Shown: piece after piece, positions 1-6,727 of the stretch | Layout of the letters: each line of letters begins with the position of its first letter | Position numbering within the stretch: position 1 is the stretch's first letter | Source: Candidatus Omnitrophota bacterium | GTDB lineage: Bacteria; Omnitrophota; Gorgyraeia; Aquiviventales; Aquiviventaceae | DNA: 10,733 nt | Direction: 5' to 3' | Assembly: GCA_016206725.1 (NCBI GenBank) | Contig: JACQRA010000017.1 | Span: 1-10,733 of the forward strand | Position numbers and translations under genes: made by a program | Notes under the pieces: generated by a model | Seen by the model: the letters and a program-made list of their open reading frames with translations, nothing else | Databases searched by the model: none | Told to the model about the DNA's origin: nothing

Positions 1-1
1 G

Positions 2-2236
2 CAGCAATCGGCTCTGGCTCCACCCACCCGAGGGTCGAACGGCCAGGCACAGATCGACACGGCTATCGCCATCCATCTCACAGAGGGCAACTCCATCAAC
101 GGGCCTCGTCACATCACCAGTCCCGAGCGTCGTCTGAGAGGAAACCCACGTATCCCGGTAGCCTTTCACGTGCACCTTCAACCCTTCCCACGGGTCCGAG
201 ACGATGAGCGCGAAATCCGAGAGGCCATCGCCGTTGAAGTCTCCCACCACAGGAATGCGAACTTGCTGCTGGAACGTCTGCAAGACCGTCCGATCTCCTT
301 TGGTAAAGTTCTTGCCGGCGCTCAGCGCCGGTTGAAAAGACAGCGTCGTTCCCGTGGTGGGATAGGAGAAGATGCCCACGTCGGTCTGACTGTCGCCGTT
401 CCACTCCCCGGTCGTGGCCACGATCTGTTCCGACGAGGTGCTCGCCCCAAAGCCCTCCAGCCAGGCGCCTTGATTCATGAACTGTCGCCCATCCGACAGC
501 GCTACGTGCCAGGTTCCGGTCGACGGCTGAAAGCTGCACACGTCGGTTTTGCCGTCCCCGTCGAAATCTCCCAGCAGCAGCTCCGCCCCCATCCCGAAAT
601 TAGCAATCCATCGTTGGGAGGGCAGGAAGCCGCCCGCATCAGACAGGCTGACGTCAATGGCGCCGCGCGTCTTGTCGAAGACCCCCACGTCCGTCAGGCC
701 ATCGCCGTTGAAATCCCCCGACAACTGGGGAAGAACGGGAAGTTGCGAGCTCATCCACTCCACGTGATTGGCGAGATCGTCGTTCAGGGTGAAGGTAAAA
801 TCCTCATCGAAGTTGTAGCCGGCGATGACGATCTTGGCCGGTTCGTTGGCCGCGAGAGCCACCCAGGTTTTGTTGCACTCCGGGGGACAGTCGCCCCGAA
901 TGGACGCCCGCGCATTGTCTCGAAAGGGAATCTGGAGTCGTTGAGACTGTCTCGAACGCACGTACGTCGTGATGAAAAAGGCTTGGCCTTTCTTCCCAGT
1001 GAGGGTGATGTTGCCATCCGACTGGATCGTCCAGGAGAAGCCGTTCTCACTGCCCGAGGCGCTCGTGGGAAGTGTGCGCCAGGTCACCGGCCAGAGCTGC
1101 TCTTTTCCCCCTTCGGTGTACACGAAGCCGTCGGGCATGAGCCGGACGATATTCGCCGTCGGCTTGGTCAGATGGTCAGCCACACGGACGTTCCACAGGC
1201 GATCGCCGGAGGGCGTCGTCGTGACCTTCTTCGAGACATACGAGGCGGCTTGAGCCGAGTACGCCAATCGAATCGGGGGATTGGCGGTGCGATCATCAGC
1301 GCCATACTCGACGATGGTCTCAAGCAGCGAACGTCCCGTCACCGGACTCAAGCGATAGGTGCAGACGTAGCGCCTGACCACCTGGTTTCGATACGAGATG
1401 ATGATCTGATCCGCTCTCCCAAGACCTTTCATCGGATAGTTGTCATTGAAGCCCGGCCGGGCGTTGGAAAATGGATTGGACTCCCTCCAGGAGACTTCAG
1501 AGAACCGAATCGAGAGGAGATAGTTGTAGTCGGCAAGACGGAAGGAGCCGAGGAGGGCGGCGGAGCGCTCGGTGTAGGCGATCTCGATGCGGTCGGCGAG
1601 GTACTGAAAGAGCACGCTGTTGCCCAGCGGGTCGCTGAGGCGGCTCAGGCGCCAGCGAAAGATGCGGCTGGGATTGGCGGGGTCTTTGGTGCGGGAGAGG
1701 TCGTTGAGTTGATCGTCCCGGCCGAACTCGTAGCGCAGCCCGCCCGGATCCCAGGCCGTCCACCGAGCCCCGTCAAAGCGGAAGCGCCAGGCTTCCTCGG
1801 CGACTTTGAGGCGGTACTCCCCGCCGCCGATGGCCACGAGGTCTTGCTGCGACTCGCCCAGTGAGGCGACGAATGGATCGGTGTTCGTGTAGGTGGGGTA
1901 GCCGTGCTTGGTCGAACGTTCGATCGAGGCCAGGTTGAGCTTCCAACCCACGCCCAGCCAGCCGTTGCCGGCGCGGGAGGAGTAGAGCAGCTTCAACGCA
2001 AAGGGCAGGCTCTGGCGCGGGGGTGGAATGACGAGGGGAATGGTGAAGTTGGCCGTGCCGGTAAAGGGATCGACGTAGTAGTTCTTGATCGCGGTGACCG
2101 GCGAGAAGTCTCCGGACGGCGCGGGGGCCGTGCTTTTCTTGGCGAGGGGTGGCGAGTCGGCGGCCGTGGTCGGTATCCCCACGAGACACCAGGCCAGTGC
2201 CACGCGCCCCCACGCATGGTGCCAGAGATTGTGCAT
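2..2236 (-). CDS. SpvB/TcaC-type N-terminal domain protein with FG-GAP repeats, 3' end beyond window
   Basis: The first 745 codons of a long open frame with no stop before the window edge. Residues 1-26 look like a signal peptide (hydrophobic VALAWCLVGI, probable cleavage near TTA-AD). Residues about 44-230 match the SpvB/TcaC N-terminal type: SPVTAIKNYYVDPFTGTANF, then IPLVIPPP, GNGWLGVGWKL, and the WRLSRLSDPLGNSVLFQY stretch typical of Rhs/Tc-toxin B subunits. Five Ca-binding-like FG-GAP/VCBS motifs follow: GDFNGDGLTD (507), GDFDGDGKTD (556), GEWNGDSQTD (610), GDFNGDGLSD (665) and MDGDSRVD (721). In this family such repeats form a beta-propeller within a larger secreted or surface protein, often followed by Rhs repeats and a variable C-terminus. 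That part is outside the window, so toxin function cannot be judged. The ATG at 2236 is preceded by GTGAGGT; an in-frame GTG lies three codons upstream. It is separated from cutA by 167 bases and may have its own promoter. Confidence 0.85.
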   Translation of the reverse strand, partial: MHNLWHHAWGRVALAWCLVGIPTTAADSPPLAKKSTAPAPSGDFSPVTAIKNYYVDPFTGTANFTIPLVIPPPRQSLPFALKLLYSSRAGNGWLGVGWKLNLASIERSTKHGYPTYTNTDPFVASLGESQQDLVAIGGGEYRLKVAEEAWRFRFDGARWTAWDPGGLRYEFGRDDQLNDLSRTKDPANPSRIFRWRLSRLSDPLGNSVLFQYLADRIEIAYTERSAALLGSFRLADYNYLLSIRFSEVSWRESNPFSNARPGFNDNYPMKGLGRADQIIISYRNQVVRRYVCTYRLSPVTGRSLLETIVEYGADDRTANPPIRLAYSAQAASYVSKKVTTTPSGDRLWNVRVADHLTKPTANIVRLMPDGFVYTEGGKEQLWPVTWRTLPTSASGSENGFSWTIQSDGNITLTGKKGQAFFITTYVRSRQSQRLQIPFRDNARASIRGDCPPECNKTWVALAANEPAKIVIAGYNFDEDFTFTLNDDLANHVEWMSSQLPVLPQLSGDFNGDGLTDVGVFDKTRGAIDVSLSDAGGFLPSQRWIANFGMGAELLLGDFDGDGKTDVCSFQPSTGTWHVALSDGRQFMNQGAWLEGFGASTSSEQIVATTGEWNGDSQTDVGIFSYPTTGTTLSFQPALSAGKNFTKGDRTVLQTFQQQVRIPVVGDFNGDGLSDFALIVSDPWEGLKVHVKGYRDTWVSSQTTLGTGDVTRPVDGVALCEMDGDSRVDLCLAVRPSGGWSQSRLL

Positions 2237-2276
2237 AGACCTCACCGTTCCGGGATGACGGTGCACGACGGAAAAT

Positions 2277-2318
2277 CAGGGACACAACACACGTGCTCCC
2301 AATTGGTTTGTGTCCCTG
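2277..2318. repeat. REP-like inverted repeat, GGGACACAA family, copy 1
   Basis: An 11-bp perfect inverted repeat, CAGGGACACAA (2277-2287) and TTGTGTCCCTG (2308-2318), encloses a 20-base centre containing GCTCCC (2295-2300). The same end sequence and the same internal GCTCCC occur at 6654-6704, so this is a dispersed element and not a private hairpin. It lies in the gap between cutA and the SpvB-type gene. There is no U-tract on either side to suggest an intrinsic terminator. It resembles REP/BIME-type palindromes mobilised by RAYT transposases in other bacteria; that link is inference. Confidence 0.7.
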
Positions 2319-2370
2319 AAGACATTGTACCGTCGAGGAAGGCCGTCTGTCACGCAGATTTTCTCGGTGG

Positions 2371-2397
2371 CTGCCTGCCCCGTCGCAGGCGGGGACA
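2371..2397. repeat. Small GC-rich palindrome just after cutA
   Basis: GCCTGC (2373-2378) pairs with GCAGGC (2385-2390); alternatively CCCCG (2378-2382) pairs with CGGGG (2390-2394). It starts about 9 bases past the cutA stop. Its 11-mer AGGCGGGGACA (2387-2397) recurs in inverse orientation at 9809-9819 within another hairpin, so it is probably a dispersed short palindrome. It could act as a transcript 3' end, but no run of T follows on the minus strand. Confidence 0.45.
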
Positions 2398-2403
2398 CCG
2401 AGT

Positions 2404-2721
2404 TCAGCGGACGGTGGAAGCGAGCCAGGCGGCGTAGGGGCGGTGGGCGGCGTGGATGGGCAGGGCGAGGATTTCGGGGACATCGTAGGGGTGGTGGCGG
2501 GCGATCATTCTCCGGAGGGACTCAAAGCGTTTGGTCGTCGTCTTGATGAGCAGTAACACTTCGCGCGCGCGATCCACCTTGCCTTCCCACCAAAACAGCG
2601 ACTCAACCGCGGGAACGATATTCACGCAGGCGGCCAGGTGGGTGCTGACGAGGCGACGAGCGAGTTGGCCGGCGAGGCGACGGTTCGGACAGGTCACCAG
2701 CACGACGAGAAACCGGCTCAT
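2404..2721 (-). CDS. cutA: CutA divalent-cation tolerance protein
   Basis: A complete 105-residue protein, the normal size for CutA1, a small trimeric ferredoxin-like fold protein linked to copper and divalent-cation tolerance; its biochemical role remains unclear. Family hallmarks are visible: the VTCPN strand end (9-13), HLAACVNIVP (28-37), WWEGKVDRAREVLLLIKT (44-61) and HHPYDVPEILALPI (76-89). Cys32 and the His76/77 pair fall where metal-associated residues sit in the family. Its ATG overlaps the TGA of the upstream winged-helix gene (ATGA, 2718-2721), indicating translational coupling. It is the last gene of the tight cluster; a GC-rich palindrome follows its stop. Confidence 0.95.
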   Translation of the reverse strand: MSRFLVVLVTCPNRRLAGQLARRLVSTHLAACVNIVPAVESLFWWEGKVDRAREVLLLIKTTTKRFESLRRMIARHHPYDVPEILALPIHAAHRPYAAWLASTVR

Positions 2722-2927
2722 GACCCCGGGTTGCGCAGCGAGACTTTCATATCATTACTCTGCGGATGGATGATGACATGGCCTTCCCGTCCTAACCAAC
2801 CAAGGCTCATCAACGCCAGCTCCTTGGGACGGCCGATGCCTTTGACGACGTTCGAGAAGAACGCCTCGCCGTGTTCATCGAGGTAATGCCAGATTTCACC
2901 CGCGACAATCCCAATATCAATAATCAT
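2718..2927 (-). CDS. Small winged helix-turn-helix protein (DUF2582-like)
   Basis: 69 residues. The sequence IVAGEIWHYLDEHGEAFFSN (7-26) followed by GRPKELALMSLGWLGREG (32-49) matches the pattern of the small winged-helix domain known as DUF2582: a helix, a short linker, a recognition-type helix ending in LGWL.RE, then the wing. The domain occurs alone in many bacteria with no fixed function; it may bind DNA or mediate protein contacts. The ATG at 2927 is supported by AAGGAGG four bases upstream. The gene ends in an ATGA overlap with cutA, so the two are co-translated. It follows the four-helix element, and its Shine-Dalgarno sequence begins only ten bases from the element's repeat arm. Confidence 0.8.
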   Translation of the reverse strand: MIIDIGIVAGEIWHYLDEHGEAFFSNVVKGIGRPKELALMSLGWLGREGHVIIHPQSNDMKVSLRNPGS

Positions 2928-2931
2928 GCCT

Positions 2932-2938
2932 CCTCCTT
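2932..2938 (-). promoter_or_regulatory. Strong ribosome binding site for the winged-helix gene
   Basis: AAGGAGG on the minus strand, four bases before the ATG at 2927. It fixes the start of the 69-residue protein and shows that translation can begin afresh here despite the inserted repeat element upstream. Confidence 0.7.
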
Positions 2939-2947
2939 CGTCGGAGA

Positions 2948-2976
2948 GTTCACTGTGAACAGTTTACAGTGTACAG
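2948..2976. repeat. Heptad repeat arm A (downstream of four-helix gene)
   Basis: Tandem 7-bp units GTGAACA (2955-2961), GTTTACA (2962-2968) and GTGTACA (2969-2975), preceded by GTTCACT (2948-2954), which is the inverse motif. Bases 2955-2976 are complementary to 3341-3362 at 20 of 22 positions, so this arm and arm B form an inverted repeat bracketing the four-helix-bundle gene. The same units recur at 9829-9895. Confidence 0.85.
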
Positions 2977-2978
2977 CG

Positions 2979-3362
2979 TCAGAGAGCATTGATTAGTCCA
3001 TGAATCATGCTGGTAATCTCTCGTCCTGCTCGACGCATGATAGCAAACTGGCCGTCTCCCAATAGCTTCCTTCGCTGTAGGATGTTGAGCATAGAAAGAC
3101 ATTCTCTGGTCGAGTCTGACGCCGTACAGTAATACCGTGTCTTTTCCCGTTTGAAACGCTTGCCACTCCCCTCGGCTATGTTGTTTGAGATCGACAATCC
3201 CGCTCGTCGCAATTGATCACCTAACGAACTCTGCGTTTCTCTCGGAAGTGCTAAGGAGACGTCAAAAATCTGGTCGAGGAACTCTAACGATGCCTGGTAG
3301 ACCTTCAGCCGTTCAAAATCAAATGACGGTTCTTCTATCCCTGTAAACTGTACACTGTTCAC
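2979..3362 (-). CDS. Four-helix bundle protein (S23/IVP-like)
   Basis: 127 residues from the GTG at 3362. The core FDFERLKVYQ, QLRRAGLSISNNIAEGSGKR and the closing helices ending MIHGLINAL match the four-helix-bundle family that includes proteins encoded in 23S rRNA intervening sequences and is structurally related to Avd of diversity-generating retroelements. Function is unknown for chromosomal stand-alone members. The start is uncertain: the frame is open to a GTG at 3422 inside exbD, but family members begin a few residues before FERLKVYQ, which points to the GTG lying within repeat arm B. The gene is flanked by inverted 7-bp repeat arrays and is about 48% GC by hand count (2981-3340), clearly below adjacent exbD (64% in 3391-3490). 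It appears to be an insertion between exbD and the winged-helix gene. No rRNA or reverse transcriptase is nearby. Confidence 0.85.
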   Translation of the reverse strand: MNSVQFTGIEEPSFDFERLKVYQASLEFLDQIFDVSLALPRETQSSLGDQLRRAGLSISNNIAEGSGKRFKREKTRYYCTASDSTRECLSMLNILQRRKLLGDGQFAIMRRAGREITSMIHGLINAL

Positions 3363-3371
3363 TGTACACTC
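3341..3371. repeat. Heptad repeat arm B (5' end of four-helix gene)
   Basis: Units in inverse orientation: TGTAAAC (3342-3348), TGTACAC (3349-3355), TGTTCAC (3356-3362) and TGTACAC (3363-3369). Read on the minus strand these are GTGTACA, GTGAACA, GTGTACA and GTTTACA, the same set as arm A. The arm ends five bases from the exbD stop and probably contains the start codon of the four-helix gene. Confidence 0.85.
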
Positions 3372-3375
3372 TCGG

Positions 3376-3762
3376 TCATTCTGGAAGGGTGGCGATGTGC
3401 ACCGAGGAGACGCCGGCGGCACGACAGAGATCCCACAGGGCGATCAGCTTATCCACGTAGGCGTAGCGATCCGCGCGAATGAGCACGCTTGTCGAGGACG
3501 AGGCCCGCGAGAGCTTGGCCTTCAGCTCATTCAACGTGACCAGCTCGCCGTCGAGATAGATCAGGTGCTCTTTATTGAGGGTAATGACGAGGCCCGACGG
3601 GCTAGTCGCCTTGGCGGTGGAGGCTTTGGGCAAGCGGACATCAATGCCCTGCTCCAAGAGAGGCGCCGTCACCATGAAGATAATGAGCAGTACGAGCATG
3701 ACATCCACCAACGGCGTGACGTTGATCTCCGCCATCGCCCCCCGTAACTGAGAACTTCTCAT
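3376..3762 (-). CDS. ExbD/TolR family proton-channel subunit
   Basis: 128 residues, close to the family norm. A short cytoplasmic N-terminus leads into MAEINVTPLVDVMLVLLIIF, the single TM segment (about 17-35) with the conserved proton-carrying aspartate at Asp20. The periplasmic domain ends in the usual VLIRADRYAYVDKLIALWDL...VHIATLPE pattern. With TolQ it should form an inner-membrane motor powered by the proton motive force, driving either TonB-like transport or Tol-Pal envelope maintenance. No tolA, tonB, tolB or pal is in the window, so ExbD and TolR cannot be separated. Its ATG overlaps the tolQ TGA (ATGA). The gene's end is intact; the four-helix element starts five bases after the stop codon. 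Confidence 0.93.
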   Translation of the reverse strand: MRSSQLRGAMAEINVTPLVDVMLVLLIIFMVTAPLLEQGIDVRLPKASTAKATSPSGLVITLNKEHLIYLDGELVTLNELKAKLSRASSSTSVLIRADRYAYVDKLIALWDLCRAAGVSSVHIATLPE

Positions 3763-4394
3763 GAGGATGACGGGCCGGCGAGGGTGAGCAGCTCTTGAGA
3801 AAAATCTTCCATGGCGATCGCCAGACGCCGGGCGCGGCTGAGATAATAGTTGTAGGCCACCACCGCCGGAATCGCCGCCGCAAGGCCGACGGCGGTGGCG
3901 ATGAGCGCCTCCGCAATGCCGGGTGCGACAATCGCCAGTGACGCCGAGCCGGCGGCGCCGATTGAGCGAAACGAATCCATAATGCCCCAGACGGTCCCGA
4001 AAAGGCCGATGAACGGGGTCGTTGAGCCGGTGGTCGCGAGGAACGTCAATCGCGATTCGAGCTTGGCGGATTCCAGCGCTTCATAACGGCTGACGAGCCG
4101 ACGGCGCTCCTCCGGATGGCGGGCAAGATGATTGGAACAGACGCCCTGAAACACGTTCGCCACGGGACTCAGCGGCAGGGTCTTGGCCATCATCAGGAGG
4201 GGAGCGATGTCCTGTCGGTTTCGATGCTGATGAAACGCGTTGACGAAATCGTCCGATTGCCGAGCGGCGGCCGTGAAGTGCCAGTATTTGTAGCCGATGA
4301 TCGCCCACGAGCAGGCGGAGAAGAAGAAGAGAATCAGCAGCACGCCTTTGACGACGGGCCCGGCTTCAAGCATCAGTTGCAACGCAGACGGCAT
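3759..4394 (-). CDS. tolQ: TolQ/ExbB/MotA family proton-channel protein
   Basis: 211 residues, slightly short for TolQ. Three TM segments are visible: about 17-36 (GVLLILFFFSACSWAIIGYK), 118-139 and 161-184. The family signatures are GLFGTVWGIM (130-139) and GIAEALIATAVGLAAAIPAV (159-178), with Thr134 and Thr167 at the polar pore positions typical of TolQ/ExbB. A large cytoplasmic loop sits between TM1 and TM2. It pairs with the ExbD/TolR subunit encoded immediately downstream (4-bp overlap). Its ATG shares one base with the TAA of the TPR gene (TAATG), so the three genes form a coupled TPR-TolQ-TolR unit. The symbol is by family; ExbB is the alternative. Confidence 0.93.
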   Translation of the reverse strand: MPSALQLMLEAGPVVKGVLLILFFFSACSWAIIGYKYWHFTAAARQSDDFVNAFHQHRNRQDIAPLLMMAKTLPLSPVANVFQGVCSNHLARHPEERRRLVSRYEALESAKLESRLTFLATTGSTTPFIGLFGTVWGIMDSFRSIGAAGSASLAIVAPGIAEALIATAVGLAAAIPAVVAYNYYLSRARRLAIAMEDFSQELLTLAGPSSS

Positions 4395-6727
4395 TATTGT
4401 TGTTGATATTCAGCTTCGAGACTGCGCAAGGCGGCCAAACGCTCCTGCGCGATCTTCGCTTCCGGCACGGCTTGCTGCATGATCGACTGATAGAGTCGTG
4501 TCGCTTCCTGCCATTGCGAGGCGCGCTCCAGAAGCTTGGCCGCCGCCATCTGTCCCCGAATCGTCCAGGGGGATTGATGGATCGCGCCATAGCGATGGCT
4601 CGCCATGATCCAATCCCCTCCCTCTTCATAACAGGAAGCGATGCGGTAGTCAAGCTCGCCTTGTTGCGAGGGGAGGAGCTTCCAGGCGGTTTCATACCAC
4701 CGGATGGCGGTGGCATACGCGCCGGCTTGCCGCGCAAAGCGGCCGAACGTTTGGGCGATGATGGCTCGACGACGAACAGGCCACTGATCGAACGCTGCCA
4801 CGTAGCGCTGCAAGCCCTCGAGTGCTGCGCGCAGCGATTCCTCGCCGGCGAGAAAATCGATCAACAATAAGTGCGCATCGAACGCTTCATCAGATTCCGG
4901 CGCCTGCTGCACCAGCTCGCGACAGAGGCGTTTGGCATCCGTGGGATTTCCTTCCCGCAGCGCCAAGAGCGCGAGATAGTAATTCACTCGCGCCGCCTGA
5001 CGAGGATCGCGCGCCTGCTGAATGGCTTGACGCAGGACCTCGTGAGACAGGTCAAGCTGCTCATTCATGAGATAGGCGAGGGCCAGCGCGAATCGCGCGT
5101 TCAAGATGACGTCGTGGAGATCAGGGCGACTCGCTCGCCCGGTGAGCCGGCGAAATTGCTCGATCGCCTCGGCTCGATGACCGGCCTTCAGCAACAAGCG
5201 CCCGCGCTGATAGGTGGCGTAGTATCCCGCGGCGTTGCCGGATGCCAACGCTTCGGCTTTGCGGTACCACGCTTCGGCCTGCGCATCTTGACCGAGAAAG
5301 GCGTAGACATCGCCCAAACCGTTCGAAGCGGCTTGACGCAGCTCGAGGACCTCGGAGTCCACGACGGAGTGGAATCGCTTCTCCGCGGAGGCGGCGTTGC
5401 CTCTGGCGAGGTCGAGTGAGGCCCATCGCAGTTGGATGTGCAGACGTTGCACAGCCGTCGGGGAGCGGTGGGCGAGGGATTCCATCACCGCCACCGCGTG
5501 ATCGAGGCGTTGGCGGCGTTCCAGGATTTCCGCCGCACTCAACGCCGCCTCAATGGCGCGCGGATGAGCCGGCATCAGACGTTGCAGCGTGTCGAAATGC
5601 GTCAAGGCCGCTTCGTCATCGCCGAGCGCCATCAGACAACGCCCCTGAGCAAACCAGAGTTGAGGGATGGTCTCCTCGACGCTGCCATGACCCATCACGG
5701 CAAGCGCCTCGGCGGCCGACTTGCCCATCCACGGCAGATCCGCGCGCTGTCTTGCCGCCGATGGCAGGGAGTGGACATACTCCTTGAAGCGCTCGAGGCT
5801 CTCCCGGTAGTTGCCTTGCTGAAAGGCCACCCACCCGATGCCGAATCTCGCGAGGCGAGCCCACGACGCGTCAGGATGTTCGAGGATGAGTTGCTGATAG
5901 ATCGCCACGGCTTCCTCCCCTCGCCCGGCGCCGACCAACGCCTCCGCCAAATAGATGGAGACCTGTCCTTGGACATCGGGTGGATGCGGTCGGTGGAGGA
6001 CGTCCCGAAAACAACGCTGCGCCTCGACGAATCGCTCGCGTTTGAGATGACACAACCCTTCAAGGATGATGGCGTCTCGCACGAGGGGCGAGTCCAGTGA
6101 ACCGCCGGAGATTTCTCGCGCATGGAGAAGCGCCTCGTCGTAGGCTTGCTGATGAAACAACACGGCCGCCAGACCGAGCTGCGCCTGGGAGCGCCAGATG
6201 GTGTGAGGAAATTGGCTCAACATGCGCTGATACGCGCGCCTGGAGCGCACAAACTCATGCGCTCGTCGCGCGATCTCGCCTTCCCAAAACAGCGTCTCGG
6301 CCATGAGCCGATCGTGATCGGTCGAGCTATCCTTCGACTCGGCTTCGCCTCGCTCAGGATGTAACCACCCCATTTTGAGCTGATCGAGTTCATCGAGGGC
6401 GTCCCGCGCGCGTTGGAGCCGGTCAAGACTGAGCGCGTACCACAAGCCCATTCGCCCCTCACTCGCCGTCACGGGGCGCGCACTCGGCTCAGCGGCGAAT
6501 GACTTCATCAGCCTCACGACCCGGTCGAAATCCTCCCGCAAGAACGCCGCCTGCACCGCGCTGTACCGTTCTTCCGTCGAGGAGCCCTCTTGCGCCCACC
6601 CGCTCGCCGTCATGACAACAAGCACAAAAAGGGGACACAAACACACGAAAATCGGGGACACAAACAAATTGATCCGCTCCCGAAGTAAATGTGTTTGTGT
6701 CCCCAATTCAGCGGGCTGAAGCAGCAT
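4394..6727 (-). CDS. Exported tetratricopeptide-repeat protein of the TolQ-TolR operon
   Basis: 777 residues from the ATG at 6727. Almost the whole chain is helical TPR-like repeats, for example FWEGEIARRAHEFVRSRRAY (147-166), then units near 216-247, 256-286 (IYLAEALVGAGRGEEAVAIY) and 293-320 (GIGWVAFQQGNYRESLERFK), continuing to the C-terminus with a final QQQ. Residues 21-45 form a hydrophobic signal-type segment after two arginines, with a plausible cleavage after ASGWA, so the protein is probably periplasmic or lipid-facing. It likely acts as a scaffold or partner for the TolQ-TolR channel; this is inferred from the TAATG overlap with tolQ. The start is uncertain: the ATG overlaps the uvrA end by 20 bases, and codons about 8-34 lie in a GGGGACACAAACA repeat. 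A TTG at 6667 (behind GGGAG) or the ATG at 6613 are alternatives; the last would lack a signal peptide. Confidence 0.85.
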   Translation of the reverse strand: MLLQPAELGTQTHLLRERINLFVSPIFVCLCPLFVLVVMTASGWAQEGSSTEERYSAVQAAFLREDFDRVVRLMKSFAAEPSARPVTASEGRMGLWYALSLDRLQRARDALDELDQLKMGWLHPERGEAESKDSSTDHDRLMAETLFWEGEIARRAHEFVRSRRAYQRMLSQFPHTIWRSQAQLGLAAVLFHQQAYDEALLHAREISGGSLDSPLVRDAIILEGLCHLKRERFVEAQRCFRDVLHRPHPPDVQGQVSIYLAEALVGAGRGEEAVAIYQQLILEHPDASWARLARFGIGWVAFQQGNYRESLERFKEYVHSLPSAARQRADLPWMGKSAAEALAVMGHGSVEETIPQLWFAQGRCLMALGDDEAALTHFDTLQRLMPAHPRAIEAALSAAEILERRQRLDHAVAVMESLAHRSPTAVQRLHIQLRWASLDLARGNAASAEKRFHSVVDSEVLELRQAASNGLGDVYAFLGQDAQAEAWYRKAEALASGNAAGYYATYQRGRLLLKAGHRAEAIEQFRRLTGRASRPDLHDVILNARFALALAYLMNEQLDLSHEVLRQAIQQARDPRQAARVNYYLALLALREGNPTDAKRLCRELVQQAPESDEAFDAHLLLIDFLAGEESLRAALEGLQRYVAAFDQWPVRRRAIIAQTFGRFARQAGAYATAIRWYETAWKLLPSQQGELDYRIASCYEEGGDWIMASHRYGAIHQSPWTIRGQMAAAKLLERASQWQEATRLYQSIMQQAVPEAKIAQERLAALRSLEAEYQQQ
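6631..6704. repeat. REP-like inverted repeat, GGGGACACAAACA family, copy 2 (compound)
   Basis: Two direct copies, GGGGACACAAACACA (6631-6645) and GGGGACACAAACA (6654-6666), face one inverted copy, TGTGTTTGTGTCCCC (6690-6704). The outer pair is a perfect 15-bp inverted repeat; the inner pair 6654-6704 resembles the element at 2277-2318, including the internal GCTCCC (6676-6681). The element lies across the uvrA/TPR junction, four bases below the uvrA stop codon, and overlaps the 5' coding part of the TPR gene. Confidence 0.8.

Noticed and set aside
170..1864. A 564-codon open frame on the plus strand
   Set aside because: It is antisense to the SpvB-type gene, whose minus-strand translation shows clear signal, SpvB and FG-GAP motifs. 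The plus frame gives low-complexity Arg/Gly/Val-rich protein with no recognisable domain.
2979..3362. Four-helix protein as Avd of a diversity-generating retroelement or as part of a 23S rRNA intervening sequence
   Set aside because: There is no reverse transcriptase, template/variable repeat pair or rRNA sequence in the window.
2979..3422. Longer 147-residue version of the four-helix protein
   Set aside because: The extra N-terminus is the out-of-frame end of exbD plus the repeat arm and does not resemble the family.
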